A stretch of DNA of 41,259 bases, taken from NCBI GenBank assembly GCA_050260375.1, contig JBLNCA010000032.1, forward strand, positions 1 through 41,259, read 5' to 3'. Shown here in pieces: positions 9,337 through 17,531 of this stretch (position 1 is its first letter; every line of letters starts with the position of its first letter). A program made the translations under genes and the position numbers. The DNA is from DTFZ01 sp050260375. Lineage in GTDB: Bacteria; Bacillota; Clostridia; Christensenellales; SZUA-584. Below the pieces are notes generated by a model. It did no database searches. It saw nothing but the letters and a program-made list of their open reading frames with translations, and was not told the DNA's origin.

Positions 9337-10377
9337 ATGAAAAATAAAGCCGTTTTTATGAGCGGAACCAATAATATGATCACAAAAGAGGTGCCGATGC
9401 CAGTGCCGGGCAGCAAGGACGTGCTTATCAGGATAGACGTTGTGGGTATCTGCGGCTCGGACGTGCACTACTACCAGCATGGGCGCATTGGCGACTTCGT
9501 CGTGAACGGCGACTTTATACTGGGCCACGAATGCGCGGGCGAAGTAGTCGGGGTGGGCAGCGAGGTTAAAAAGCTGGCTGTGGGCGACCGCGTGGCATTA
9601 GAGCCGGGAAAGACCTGCGGCAAGTGCAAATACTGCAAGACGGGGCGGTACAACCTGTGCCCGGACGTTGAGTTTTTCGCTACGCCGCCTTATCACGGCG
9701 TGTTCACGAACTATGTGACGCATCCGGAAGATATGTGCTTTAAGTTGCCGGAAAACGTGTCCAACCTGGAAGGAGCGCTGGTGGAGCCGCTGGCGGTGGG
9801 ACTGCATGCGTCCGGCACGGGCGATGTGAAGCTGGGCGACACCGTGGTTATATTCGGCGCAGGCTGCATAGGCCTCGTAACGCTGCTGTCCTGCAAAGCA
9901 AGAGGCGCTTCAAAGGTGTTCGTAGTTGATATACTGGAGAACCGCTTGGAGACAGCGAATAAGCTGGGAGCGACGGAAACAATCAATGCTAAAGAATGCG
10001 ACGCATTGGCTAGGATTGCCGAGCTGACCGACGGACAGGGAGCGGACGTGGTGATAGAGACGGCGGGCTCCGAGATTACGTTAAAGCAGACGGCGGACGC
10101 AGTATCGCGCGGCGGCACTATCGTGCTGGTGGGTATGACGCCCAACGATGAGACGTGCTTTAACTTTATGAAGCTTATGGGCAAGGAAGGCCAGCTGAAA
10201 ACAATATTCCGTTATCGGAACCTGTATCCGGTAGCGATCAATGCGATAGCGAGCGGCGCGATAGACGTAAAGGGCATCGTCAGCCATGAGTTCGATTTCG
10301 ATCATGTGAAGGAAGCGTTCGATTTCGTATCCGCCAACGCAAAAGATGTTGTCAAAGCGGTTATCAGAATTAATTAA
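9337..10377 (+). CDS. Zinc-dependent medium-chain dehydrogenase, sorbitol/xylitol type
   Basis: This 346-residue NAD(P)-dependent dehydrogenase belongs to the MDR family, sorbitol/xylitol dehydrogenase branch. Catalytic zinc ligands are seen in GICGSDVHYYQHG (Cys) and GHECAGEVVG (His, Glu). The structural zinc site is intact, with four cysteines in CGKCKYCKTGRYNLC. The Rossmann motif is GAGCIGLVT, and an acidic residue at the next strand end (VVDILENR) suggests NAD+ preference. GGAGG lies upstream of ATG 9337. Being last after the importer, it probably oxidises the imported polyol to a ketose, or does the reverse. The exact substrate is not decidable from sequence alone. Confidence 0.93.
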   Translation: MKNKAVFMSGTNNMITKEVPMPVPGSKDVLIRIDVVGICGSDVHYYQHGRIGDFVVNGDFILGHECAGEVVGVGSEVKKLAVGDRVALEPGKTCGKCKYCKTGRYNLCPDVEFFATPPYHGVFTNYVTHPEDMCFKLPENVSNLEGALVEPLAVGLHASGTGDVKLGDTVVIFGAGCIGLVTLLSCKARGASKVFVVDILENRLETANKLGATETINAKECDALARIAELTDGQGADVVIETAGSEITLKQTADAVSRGGTIVLVGMTPNDETCFNFMKLMGKEGQLKTIFRYRNLYPVAINAIASGAIDVKGIVSHEFDFDHVKEAFDFVSANAKDVVKAVIRIN

Positions 10378-10490
10378 TTGGATAAGGGAGCAGTTTTAAA
10401 CTTTGTCCACCTTCCCTGCTCCTCCTCTTTCCCTCAAAGCTCAGGGCTTTGCGGGGGCAGATTACTTGAAGTAAAGTCCGCTTTGCTTCC

Positions 10491-10518
10491 CCAGCACATA
10501 TTCATGTGCTGGTTTTTT
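10491..10518 (+). terminator. Rho-independent terminator after the polyol dehydrogenase
   Basis: CCAGCACAT (10491-10499) pairs with ATGTGCTGG (10504-10512), with a four-base loop and a following run of six T. It ends the importer/dehydrogenase transcript. Confidence 0.92.
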
Positions 10519-10573
10519 ATTACAAGCAGAAATATAAGATATATAATGAGGAGAACACAGTTCAAACAAATTT

Positions 10574-10603
10574 ACACCCCAACAAGCCTCACCTCTTGCT
10601 GGG
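10574..10603 (-). repeat. GC-rich palindromic repeat, copy A
   Basis: Read on the minus strand, this is CCCAGCAAG-AGGTGAGG-CTTGTTGGGGTGT, a copy of the family best seen at 37573-37610 and 37843-37923: a CCCC-CAAG arm, a short GTGAG centre and a CTTG-GGGG arm. Confidence 0.75.
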
Positions 10604-10612
10604 TCTCTGGTA

Positions 10613-10725
10613 TTAAAGATTCCTCGCAGGCTCGGAATGACAGAAGTAACTTACAAAGTAAAACAGGCTTTTATTAATATAAGTTCATATGTCATTCGGA
10701 GGACCGAAGGAACGAAGAATCTTAG
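10613..10725. repeat. Inverted repeat of the AGATTC...CGGAATGACA type
   Basis: The left arm (AAGATTCCTCG through CTCGGAATGACA) is mirrored by the right arm (GTCATTCGGAGG through GAAGAATCTTAG), with about 55 bases of AT-rich DNA between. A closely related hairpin sits at 36086-36163. Elements of this look are dispersed in many bacterial genomes; no encoded protein is seen. Confidence 0.65.
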
Positions 10726-10778
10726 CCCAATGCGGTTAGCGGAACAGTAATATGGCGTGCGAATTGACCTTTACAGGC

Positions 10779-10898
10779 TCACGCTGAATCCCGTATGATT
10801 ATTTGAGGCTTCAATACAATCTGCCTTGACTTGATATCCAGCTTGGTCGGGCTTTTAATTATCTTAAGCAAAAGGTTTGCGCTGGCTATGCCTATCTG
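10779..10898 (-). pseudogene. C-terminal remnant of a LacI-family regulator
   Basis: Translating the minus strand from 10898 to the stop at 10779-10781 gives about 38 residues with the classic LacI/GalR C-terminus: IGIASANLLLKIIKSP, then a stretch ending IVLKPQIIIRDSA. Family members end in the same way (AAELLL, then ivl.P.livR.S). The frame is closed by TAA just upstream of the fragment, and no HTH or sugar-binding core is present, so about 90 percent of the gene is gone. It may have been the former local regulator of this sugar locus, now replaced by the two-component system; that history is an inference. Confidence 0.75.
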
Positions 10899-10958
10899 TT
10901 ATGCTGGGTATAGTTGATGGGGTGATAAAAAAAGTATAAGTAACAGGAGGGCCGTCTG

Positions 10959-11996
10959 ATGGGCGTTATAACAATTGTGGGCGCCGGCATGATGGGGTCG
11001 GCTATCGGAATACCCGCCGCGGAGAACAATCATCAAGTGCGTTTGGTGGGAACGCCGTTGGACCGGGAAATCATTGAATATGCAAGAAAAACAGGCCGGC
11101 ACCTTACTCTGGAAAGAAAGCTGCCAAATAGCTATCAGTATTACCATATCGAGCAGCTAAAAGAGGCGCTGCTCGGAGCGGATTTATTGGTAAGCGGCGT
11201 CAGCAGCTTCGGAGTGGAATGGTTCTTAGAGAACGTACTGCCGGTTATTCCGGACGGGCTGCCCGTTTTAAGTGTAACAAAAGGGATGCAGGACACGGAA
11301 GCCGGAGAATTGATACCCTACCCGCATTTGTACCAACGCCGCCTGGGCGAAAGAAAGATTTCAATAAACGCTGTCGGCGGGCCGTGCACCAGCTATGAGC
11401 TTGCGAACCACGATCAGACGCTGGTATGCTTCTGCGGGGAAGACTTAAGTACGCTAAGGGAAATAAAGAAGTATTTTCAGACTTCTTATTATCATATATG
11501 CCTCTCAACCGACGTCGTAGGAGTGGAATGCGCCGTGGCGATGAAAAACGCCTATGCGCTTGCGGCCACATTGGCTGTCGGCTTATCGGAGCGAATAGAA
11601 GGTATCGGCGGAAAAGAGCACTACAACTCGCAGGCGGCGTTGTTCGGGCAGAGCGTACGCGAAATGAGAGCATTGCTGCGCCTCGTCGGCGGAAAGGACG
11701 AGAATATCGTATACGGCGCGGGAGACCTGTATGTAACAGTGTTCGGAGGCAGAACCCGTAAAATAGGAACGCTTTTGGGACGCGGGCTTAGTTTCGACGA
11801 TGTGATGAGACAACTGGACGGCGTGACGTTGGAATCCATAGTCATCGCAACGCGTACGGCCAGTGCGGTTCGCAAGCTGATAGATGCGGGGAAAGCCAGG
11901 AAAGAAGACTATCCGCTACTTTTGCATGTGGATGAAATAATCAATCAAAACGCGCCTGTCAATATTCCGTGGGAGAAGTTTGAAATCGAAACATAA
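10959..11996 (+). CDS. GpsA-like NAD(P)-dependent glycerol-3-phosphate dehydrogenase family protein
   Basis: A 345-residue protein with an N-terminal Rossmann fold (GAGMMGSAIGIPAAEN) and a GpsA-type C-terminal helical domain. Hallmarks are VTKGMQD, the Lys of AVAMKNAYALAATLAVGL (the catalytic lysine position) and GAGDLYVTVFGGRTRKIG, equivalent to GLGDL..T..s..SRN in GpsA. Divergence from housekeeping GpsA and location beside a polyol importer suggest a sugar-phosphate or polyol-phosphate dehydrogenase rather than the phospholipid enzyme. ACAGGAGGG precedes ATG 10959. It has its own terminator at 12013-12045. Confidence 0.8.
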   Translation: MGVITIVGAGMMGSAIGIPAAENNHQVRLVGTPLDREIIEYARKTGRHLTLERKLPNSYQYYHIEQLKEALLGADLLVSGVSSFGVEWFLENVLPVIPDGLPVLSVTKGMQDTEAGELIPYPHLYQRRLGERKISINAVGGPCTSYELANHDQTLVCFCGEDLSTLREIKKYFQTSYYHICLSTDVVGVECAVAMKNAYALAATLAVGLSERIEGIGGKEHYNSQAALFGQSVREMRALLRLVGGKDENIVYGAGDLYVTVFGGRTRKIGTLLGRGLSFDDVMRQLDGVTLESIVIATRTASAVRKLIDAGKARKEDYPLLLHVDEIINQNAPVNIPWEKFEIET

Positions 11997-12012
11997 GGTA
12001 TATCGACGCTCT

Positions 12013-12045
12013 GAACGGCGTACCGATATGTGCCGTTCTATTTTT
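12013..12045 (+). terminator. Rho-independent terminator after the GpsA-like gene
   Basis: GAACGGC (12013-12019) pairs with GCCGTTC (12032-12038), followed by TATTTTT. It lies at the junction with the convergent GtrA-like gene. Confidence 0.75.
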
Positions 12046-12472
12046 GAGGCTCTTTTCGTGCAATATCGTTTGTATCTATTGTTTTGCGGTAGACCACATA
12101 CTTTTGAAAAAGATACTCGGTAATAAGGTTGAGCGCCATGTTAATCAGCGTTACGATATTGCCGTCCCAGCCCAGAGTACCTTCAAGATATTCCCCCAGT
12201 AAAATGGTCAGCGGCGTGAAAACGCAATAATAGCCGAACACCTTGAGCATTGCTATAGGTACGTTTGCCGCAGACTTAAACGTATAGCGCCGGTTGAACG
12301 TAAAGTTCCACAACACGGATAAAACCAGCGCAGTGAGATAGCTTACCCAGTATCTGATGTGCAGCAGGTCATACAGAAGAGCAAAGCTGCTTATTTGTAT
12401 CAGCCCGGCGCTTATGGAGAACAGCGCAAATTTGATTGTACGCCATAACTCTTTGTGTTCTTTCTTGCCCAT
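12038..12472 (-). CDS. GtrA-like membrane protein, last gene of the TetR operon
   Basis: This 144-residue protein has four predicted membrane helices and the GtrA/DPMS fold pattern, including LWNFTFNRRYTF after helix 2 and the C-terminal NLITEYLFQKYVVYR. Such proteins are thought to help move polyprenyl-linked sugars across the membrane, or act as small partners of glycosyltransferases. ATG 12472 is preferred over an upstream in-frame start (12532) because AAGGAAG lies just before it and the extra 20 residues look non-coding. It lies 77 bases after the aldolase, so it may only ride along with the operon. No glycosyltransferase is adjacent. Confidence 0.8.
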   Translation of the reverse strand: MGKKEHKELWRTIKFALFSISAGLIQISSFALLYDLLHIRYWVSYLTALVLSVLWNFTFNRRYTFKSAANVPIAMLKVFGYYCVFTPLTILLGEYLEGTLGWDGNIVTLINMALNLITEYLFQKYVVYRKTIDTNDIARKEPQK

Positions 12473-12549
12473 GGTACTTCCTTTCCGGTAAAAACCCAGA
12501 TATTGACTATGAAACCACAAAGACGACCACAAGTGACGGGCTCTGGACT

Positions 12550-13548
12550 TCAGCCTGCTATCTTCTTTGAGTATTTCATAATATAAATTTTATGCATAAG
12601 CCATATTTCAAACGGCGACAGCTTTGCATTTACGCCAAAAGCCTGCGTGTGAAGCCAGCATATGCAGGACTTTTCGACAAGCAGGTGAAAAGCGTCAAGG
12701 TCTTCCTGCGTTAACGCACGGCCAATGGCTCCGACGCCCGGAACAAAAACCGCTTCATGTTTTTTAAGAGCATTCGCCACGGCGCTTTCTTCGGGTTTTA
12801 CGCATATGAGCTTTGGGCCTATCATCTGCGCCATGTCGTCAAGCTGCGCCGGAATGGCTTTACCGTAAGAAGCGCAAGCCAGCACAGGCGGCGCGGAGGT
12901 ATACGATACGTACTTGAACTCTTGCTTTAAAGAGGCTATCAGGCTTTCAGCCAGCGCTTCATCGAATATGGGAACCGTATCGGGCTGCCCCTTGCATGCG
13001 CGACGGCAGACGTTTTCCAACAGAATAGCCCTTTCAAACGCCTCTTCGCGGTCTTTTCCTACGATAACGGCGCCGTGGTGAACCATCAGCACCGTATGCG
13101 CTCCGCTTTTGAAAGCTGCCGCTACGTTTCTTGCTAGCTTCTTCGTGCTGGACAGGCCGTATTCCGCCAGCGCTATGCCTCCGAGCCTTTCTTTTTCCTC
13201 CTCTGAAAGATTAAGCGTATCAAACCCTGCCATGCCTATTGCGGACGCATACGTCTGATGCGTATGCATAACGAATCCGGCGTCCGGAAACTGGCGGTAT
13301 GCCGATATATGTATGCCTTTTTCCGAAGACGGCTTTCTTGACCCCGCCCATTCTCCCGTCTCCAAATCCACAGATACTATATCGTCCGGCTGCATGCCGT
13401 CATACGCAAGGCCGCTCGGCGTTATTACCATAGACTTTTCACCGGTGCGGCAGCTGATATTGCCCCATGTGCGGGCAGCCAGCTTTTCTTTAAGCAGCAG
13501 CCTGCCCGATTCGGCCGTCAGCTGCTTTGCTCCCACAATATCCATCAT
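12550..13548 (-). CDS. Class II aldolase/adducin family protein with degenerate second domain
   Basis: A 332-residue protein, about 120 longer than FucA/AraD-type aldolases. Residues 1-190 form a class II aldolase domain: WGNISCR, ITPSGLAYDGM, a Glu in SSEKGIHI, two His in VMHTHQTY and a His in VHHGAVIVGKD. These are the family's catalytic Glu and three zinc His. Residues 195-332 look like a second, decayed aldolase domain (PEESAVANALKKHEAVFVPGVGAIG) without the metal ligands. Such enzymes cleave or epimerise phospho-sugars. Its start overlaps the aminotransferase stop (ATGA), and GAGGTGAT supplies the binding site. The substrate presumably comes from the co-transcribed kinase and aminotransferase. 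Confidence 0.85.
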   Translation of the reverse strand: MMDIVGAKQLTAESGRLLLKEKLAARTWGNISCRTGEKSMVITPSGLAYDGMQPDDIVSVDLETGEWAGSRKPSSEKGIHISAYRQFPDAGFVMHTHQTYASAIGMAGFDTLNLSEEEKERLGGIALAEYGLSSTKKLARNVAAAFKSGAHTVLMVHHGAVIVGKDREEAFERAILLENVCRRACKGQPDTVPIFDEALAESLIASLKQEFKYVSYTSAPPVLACASYGKAIPAQLDDMAQMIGPKLICVKPEESAVANALKKHEAVFVPGVGAIGRALTQEDLDAFHLLVEKSCICWLHTQAFGVNAKLSPFEIWLMHKIYIMKYSKKIAG

Positions 13549-15008
13549 TCAATCACCTCTATGTTGTCAAACACCCTCTCGAAGGCTGCTAAAGCTTTGT
13601 CTATATCTTCTTCGGTATAAGCCGCGCTGGTATACATCCTGTTGCCGGCAAGCGTCACCAGCCCTTCGGCCATATACGCCGCGCCTATGTGCTGCATCTC
13701 TGCTTTGCGTTTTGAAGTCTCTTTAAGTATATTCGGTATTTGCCACGGCTTCTTCCATTGTATCGCAAAGTGCATGGTGCCCACCGTATCGAGATGGCAG
13801 ATGGAACCCACGTTATACGCCACAAAAGGCAGCCCTCTTTTATCTATTATGGCGTTGAGCCCGTCCGTGAGCCTGTCGCCCATTTTGGCGGCTTTCTCCC
13901 ATGCGCGCGTGCGCTCTATTTCGCATATTGCGTAATAACCCGCGCAGCAGCTAAGCGGCGTTGCAGACAGCGTTCCGCCTACAAGGGCTTTTTTGCCGCC
14001 GTGCTCGTCAAGGCCCGCGCCCAAGAATTTCATATATTCCGCTTTGCCGCCGATGCCGCCTGCGCCCGGGTAACCTCCTGCAAGAACTTTGCCGAAAATA
14101 GTAAGGTCGGGAGTAATGCCGAAATACTCTTGGGCGCCGCCCGGCCCCATCCTGAAGCCGGTAACTACTTCGTCAAAAATGAGCAGCGCTCCATATTTGT
14201 CGCACAGTTCGCGGCAGCCCGCGGGAAAATCGAAATCCACAGGCCGCGTGCCGCTCTCCGGACCTATCGGCTCTAGCAATACGGCGGCAGTGCCTCCCCT
14301 TAGCTTATTCAGCTTTAACACGTGCTCCAACGAATTAAGGTCGTTAGGAAAGAACTCCTGAGTATGCTTGAACACAAAGCCCGGCACGCCCTGCGATTGC
14401 AGCCCGCGAGTGCCCGGTATGCGTATGCCGTATGCGAGCTGGTCGCTCCATCCGTGATACGCTCCGCCCATCTTTACGATGTTCTTTTTCTTGGTGGCAA
14501 GCCGCGCTACGCGGATAGCGCCCATGCACGCTTCGGTACCGCTGCCGAACATCCTTAATTTGCTGACGGAAGGCACCAGCTCTTTTATCTTCTCCGCGAT
14601 TTTATATTCATACTCGTGGAAAAGGCCGGTTGAAGGGCCGCATGTTTCAAGCAGCTCTATCACTTTCTCGCGCACTGCGGGCGGATTTGACCCGAGAACG
14701 GTAGGGCCTCCCGCCTGGAGAAAATCAAGGTATTCGTTCCCGTCTATATCGTACAGCTTGCAGCCCTCCGCCTTTGTAAATACCAGCGGAAATGGATAGT
14801 TGAAAGCAAGGTTGTGCTGTACGCCTCCCGGTATCGCGTCTATGGCTTTATTTATCATCTCTCTTGATTTCCTGCATTTCCCGCCGTAGTATTCATCGAC
14901 GTATTTCTGCAAAGCTTCTTTCTTAATGCCGTGGACCGGCTTTTTTATCAGCTCGTCGAGTTTTGCCGTTACGGCCTTTGAGTCAACGTACCTGTATGGG
15001 GTATTCAT
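13545..15008 (-). CDS. Class-III PLP aminotransferase, glutamate-1-semialdehyde mutase-like
   Basis: A 487-residue aminotransferase of class III. It shows MFGSGTEACMGAIRVAR (phosphate-binding region), YHGWSDQ, LLIFDEVVTGFR with the PLP-ring Asp, and the Schiff-base Lys in TIFGKVLAGGYPGAGGIGG. HemL-type mutases share the GTEA and FGKV.GGG patterns, but no haem genes are near and the N-terminus carries about 50 extra residues. AGGAGG lies in the end of the kinase gene, and the start overlaps the kinase stop as ATGA. In this operon it most likely transfers an amino group to or from a sugar-derived carbonyl; the true substrate is unknown. Confidence 0.9.
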   Translation of the reverse strand: MNTPYRYVDSKAVTAKLDELIKKPVHGIKKEALQKYVDEYYGGKCRKSREMINKAIDAIPGGVQHNLAFNYPFPLVFTKAEGCKLYDIDGNEYLDFLQAGGPTVLGSNPPAVREKVIELLETCGPSTGLFHEYEYKIAEKIKELVPSVSKLRMFGSGTEACMGAIRVARLATKKKNIVKMGGAYHGWSDQLAYGIRIPGTRGLQSQGVPGFVFKHTQEFFPNDLNSLEHVLKLNKLRGGTAAVLLEPIGPESGTRPVDFDFPAGCRELCDKYGALLIFDEVVTGFRMGPGGAQEYFGITPDLTIFGKVLAGGYPGAGGIGGKAEYMKFLGAGLDEHGGKKALVGGTLSATPLSCCAGYYAICEIERTRAWEKAAKMGDRLTDGLNAIIDKRGLPFVAYNVGSICHLDTVGTMHFAIQWKKPWQIPNILKETSKRKAEMQHIGAAYMAEGLVTLAGNRMYTSAAYTEEDIDKALAAFERVFDNIEVIE

Positions 15009-16636
15009 AATGCATCCTCCTTATGTCGGCTATTAATTGCGTTGAGAATTTTAAAGTTAGCCTTGTTTGATTTGTAAAGTTTTTTGAATACTTTATAGTT
15101 CCTGTCGTAAGCTGGCTTTTTCGTCGTATCCGGAACAAATGTTTTGACCGCCGGTATGAATTCGCCTACGGCGTCGATGCCGCCTATAATGCCCAGCGCC
15201 ACGCCGACGACTGCCGCCGCACCTACCGCGCCTACGTTCTGGGGCGATGATACCGTTTCTATCGTACGCCCCGTTATATCGGCAAGTATCTGGCATGTAA
15301 CGTCCGAAAGCGCGCCTCCGCCTACGAACCTTATCGGATCCGACGTCTTTATCTTCCTGTCCTGGCACTCCAGCATCCACCTTAAGTGATAGCATACGCC
15401 TTCCAGTACGGCGCGTATAAGCTCTGTCTTGCCCGTGTGCATACGTATATTGAAGAACATACCGGCGGAGTTCGGGTCTTCAAACGGGCATCTGTTTCCG
15501 TGAAGCCACGGCGTGAATATCACCCCGCCCGCTCCCGGAGCAACGTGCTTTATAGTTTCCATCATGTATTCATACAGGCTGGAGTACACGGCTTCCTGGC
15601 TTTCGGTTATATTTTTCTTCTCGAGATATATGCCTATCTCGTCAAGAGCAAGGTGGTCTTTTACCCACTCAAGGCATTTGCCCGCCGTTTCCATCTCCGC
15701 AAAGTAGTTGTATCTGCCTTCCTGTGCTCCCACTATCGATGCAATCATGCAGTTTATATCAACTATCTGTTTGTCTACAATAGTTGATACCCAACCGGAA
15801 GTACCGGAATATATATGGGTGTCGCCCAAGTTGCCGCAGCCTGCGCCTATTCCAATAAGCGTTGCGTCCCCGCCGCCGCCGAACACCGGCGTTCCTTCGT
15901 CAAGCCCCAGCTCGGCGGCAGCTTTCGCCGTCAGCTCGCCCGCTTTGTCCGTAGATTTTATTATCGCCGGCATGTGGTTGATATCCACGCCGCACATTTT
16001 GCATAGAGACTTGCTCCAGCCTTTTCTACCCTTGCGGGTATCATAGAGCAATGTTGAAAATGCGGTGTCCTCCGTCATTACGAATTCGCCGGTGCAGCGG
16101 CATATAAGATATTCTTTTACATCCAGCCACTTATAGGCTTTTTTAAAGTTTTCCGGTTCGTTGTTCTTTACCCACCTGTATTTCCATACAGGGTCTTTCA
16201 CGCTCGATGAAACCGCGCCAGTTATTGCGATGCTTTTTATAAGATTGATTATATTTACTCCTGCAATCTGCAAGCCGTGCGCCATTACTTCCTTAATCTC
16301 CTGCCGCGCCCGCTGGTCCATGTAGCTCATAGGCCTTCTGACGGCTCTTCCCTCCCTGTCTGCGAGCACCATACCCTGCATCTGGGAGCAGAAGGAAATC
16401 CCCGCGATATTTTCGGGTTTAATGTCTGCAATCGTGAACAGCTTTCTGGTGGTAAGGCACATCGCGTCCCACCATTCGTCCGCATTCTGCTCTACGCCGC
16501 CGTTGTCAAGAACATAAAGGTTGTATCCCTGCTGCGCGGACGCGATAAGCTCAATATTCCTGCCTATACCAAACAAGCAGGTTTTTATTCCCGTAGTGCC
16601 GACGTCGTATGCGATAACATAAGTCACACTAACCAT
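15005..16636 (-). CDS. FGGY-family carbohydrate kinase
   Basis: This 543-residue kinase has both actin-like halves of the FGGY family. The N-terminal phosphate-1 motif is AYDVGTTGIKTCLF, followed by GISFCSQMQGMVLAD and PMSYMDQRA. The C-terminal half has GGGGDATLIGIGAGC, HIYSGTSGW and the adenosine motif IRFVGGGALSDVTCQILADITGRTI. Length and motifs are closest to xylulokinases. ATG 16636 shares its A with the TGA of the TetR gene; a GTG three bases earlier is less likely. It presumably phosphorylates the operon's sugar before transamination and aldol cleavage. Confidence 0.93.
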   Translation of the reverse strand: MVSVTYVIAYDVGTTGIKTCLFGIGRNIELIASAQQGYNLYVLDNGGVEQNADEWWDAMCLTTRKLFTIADIKPENIAGISFCSQMQGMVLADREGRAVRRPMSYMDQRARQEIKEVMAHGLQIAGVNIINLIKSIAITGAVSSSVKDPVWKYRWVKNNEPENFKKAYKWLDVKEYLICRCTGEFVMTEDTAFSTLLYDTRKGRKGWSKSLCKMCGVDINHMPAIIKSTDKAGELTAKAAAELGLDEGTPVFGGGGDATLIGIGAGCGNLGDTHIYSGTSGWVSTIVDKQIVDINCMIASIVGAQEGRYNYFAEMETAGKCLEWVKDHLALDEIGIYLEKKNITESQEAVYSSLYEYMMETIKHVAPGAGGVIFTPWLHGNRCPFEDPNSAGMFFNIRMHTGKTELIRAVLEGVCYHLRWMLECQDRKIKTSDPIRFVGGGALSDVTCQILADITGRTIETVSSPQNVGAVGAAAVVGVALGIIGGIDAVGEFIPAVKTFVPDTTKKPAYDRNYKVFKKLYKSNKANFKILNAINSRHKEDAL

Positions 16637-17289
16637 CACCCTTTATGTTTTATTTCCGACTGTTTGAAAGTAAAGGCGGATTCTATGAATTTCAGAAGCT
16701 CGGACACAACCTTTTCGTCATCGTCTAAAATATCCTCTCCGCAGAATATCTTGAACCTTTCTCTGTAGTAGTCGCAGCTGTATGAAAATTGAAGCATGAG
16801 CAGAAGGTTGTCGAAGAAAAATGCGAACATCTTAGGGTCTATATCTTCCCTTATCTCGCCTGATGCTTTCGCCTGCTCGATAAACCTTGTGTATACGTCG
16901 GATGAAATGCCTTCGATTTCTTTAGCGAGAAGCCGGGCGTATTTCTGGCTTGCCCCGGCAGTTATCTCGTTGTACATAATATTGTATATGCTGTGTTCCC
17001 TGGCTGTGCGCTGTACTGCGCGTATGAGCTTTTCCGCTCTTTTAAGCAGTTTATAATCGCCCGAAACCGCGTCGCTTATTTCTTTACGGAGAGTTTCAAG
17101 GCTGTGCGCAAGGCACGCAAGGAAGAAATCCTCTTTATCCTTGTAGTACTTGTAAAGCACGCCTACGCTGACGCCCGACTTCTTTGCAATGACGTTTATA
17201 TTCGCCCTGTCAAGGCCGTTTGCCGCAAACTCCGCTATACCGGTTTCAAGTATCCGGGTTATCTTCTCGTCAGTTAGTTTTTTCAGCAT
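16636..17289 (-). CDS. TetR/AcrR-family regulator, first gene of the operon
   Basis: A 217-residue regulator. The N-terminal HTH (residues 8-55) reads ILETGIAEFAANGLDRANIN, then VIAKKSGVSVGVLYKYYKDKEDFF, the standard TetR signature. The C-terminal ligand-binding region (60-200) is helical and not recognisable beyond the family. It heads an operon of five genes and lies directly behind a good promoter with a perfect palindrome, so it most likely represses its own operon until an operon metabolite binds. Confidence 0.93.
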   Translation of the reverse strand: MLKKLTDEKITRILETGIAEFAANGLDRANINVIAKKSGVSVGVLYKYYKDKEDFFLACLAHSLETLRKEISDAVSGDYKLLKRAEKLIRAVQRTAREHSIYNIMYNEITAGASQKYARLLAKEIEGISSDVYTRFIEQAKASGEIREDIDPKMFAFFFDNLLLMLQFSYSCDYYRERFKIFCGEDILDDDEKVVSELLKFIESAFTFKQSEIKHKG

Positions 17290-17305
17290 ACCGCGCTCCG
17301 GCCTG

Positions 17306-17325
17306 ACGTGAGCAACCGCTCACGT
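17306..17325. promoter_or_regulatory. Palindromic operator for the TetR-family regulator
   Basis: ACGTGAGC (17306-17313) and GCTCACGT (17318-17325) form an exact palindrome around AACC. It lies in the leader of the TetR gene, about +4 to +24 from the predicted start of transcription, where binding would block RNA polymerase. Assignment to this TetR protein is inferred from location. Confidence 0.75.
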
Positions 17326-17335
17326 GTTTGTTATG

Positions 17336-17364
17336 ATTATATCGCATTTCTTTAGATAAAGCAA
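17336..17364 (-). promoter_or_regulatory. Sigma-A type promoter of the TetR operon
   Basis: On the minus strand a -35 TTGCTT (17359-17364) is followed after 17 bases by a perfect -10 TATAAT (17336-17341). The start of transcription would fall near 17329, just ahead of the palindrome. Confidence 0.85.
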
Positions 17365-17441
17365 CAATTCTTTTGTAAATTGATACCATAATAATGCCTG
17401 GAAGAATTCAATAAATGAGCGACTTTACGGGGTGTAAAAAT

Positions 17442-17516
17442 CGGGGTCCCCTAAAAGTCGGAGACTTTTTGGGGTAATATCGGGGTCCCCGACAAGTCGT
17501 GAGACTTTCTGGGGTG
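17442..17516 (+). repeat. GC-rich palindromic repeat, copies B and C in tandem
   Basis: Two units, 17442-17475 and 17481-17516, each start CGGGGTCCCC and end GGGGT, with arms around an AAGTCG-GAGACTT centre. A half unit (GACTTTACGGGGTGT) precedes them at 17421. They sit in the divergent gap between the TetR operon and the MgtC-like gene. Confidence 0.8.
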
Positions 17517-17523
17517 TTAGTAT

Positions 17524-17531
17524 GCTATAAT
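17524..17531 (+). promoter_or_regulatory. Possible extended -10 promoter for the MgtC-like gene
   Basis: TGCTATAAT is an extended -10 sequence just beyond palindrome copy C. The -35 region is not recognisable. The leader to ATG 17631 is about 95 bases. Confidence 0.35.

Larger units (their letters stand above)
10378..10958. other. Intergenic gap with terminator, repeats and a gene remnant
   Basis: This 581-base gap holds, in order, a terminator, one copy of the GC-rich palindrome family, an inverted repeat of the TCGGAATGACA type, and the decayed tail of a LacI-family gene on the minus strand (each listed separately). No intact gene was seen in it. Confidence 0.8.

Noticed and set aside
10378..10677. 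Plus-strand frame of 99 codons after the polyol dehydrogenase
   Set aside because: It runs through a terminator and palindromic repeats, with no homology and no proper ribosome binding site.
13545..15008. Aminotransferase as HemL of haem synthesis
   Set aside because: No haem genes nearby, an extended N-terminus and an operon with sugar kinase and aldolase point to another substrate.
17442..17516. Tandem palindromes considered as a CRISPR array or tandem terminators
   Set aside because: Units differ in sequence, spacers are only about five bases, no cas genes are present, and copies lack T tracts; they fit a dispersed palindrome family better.
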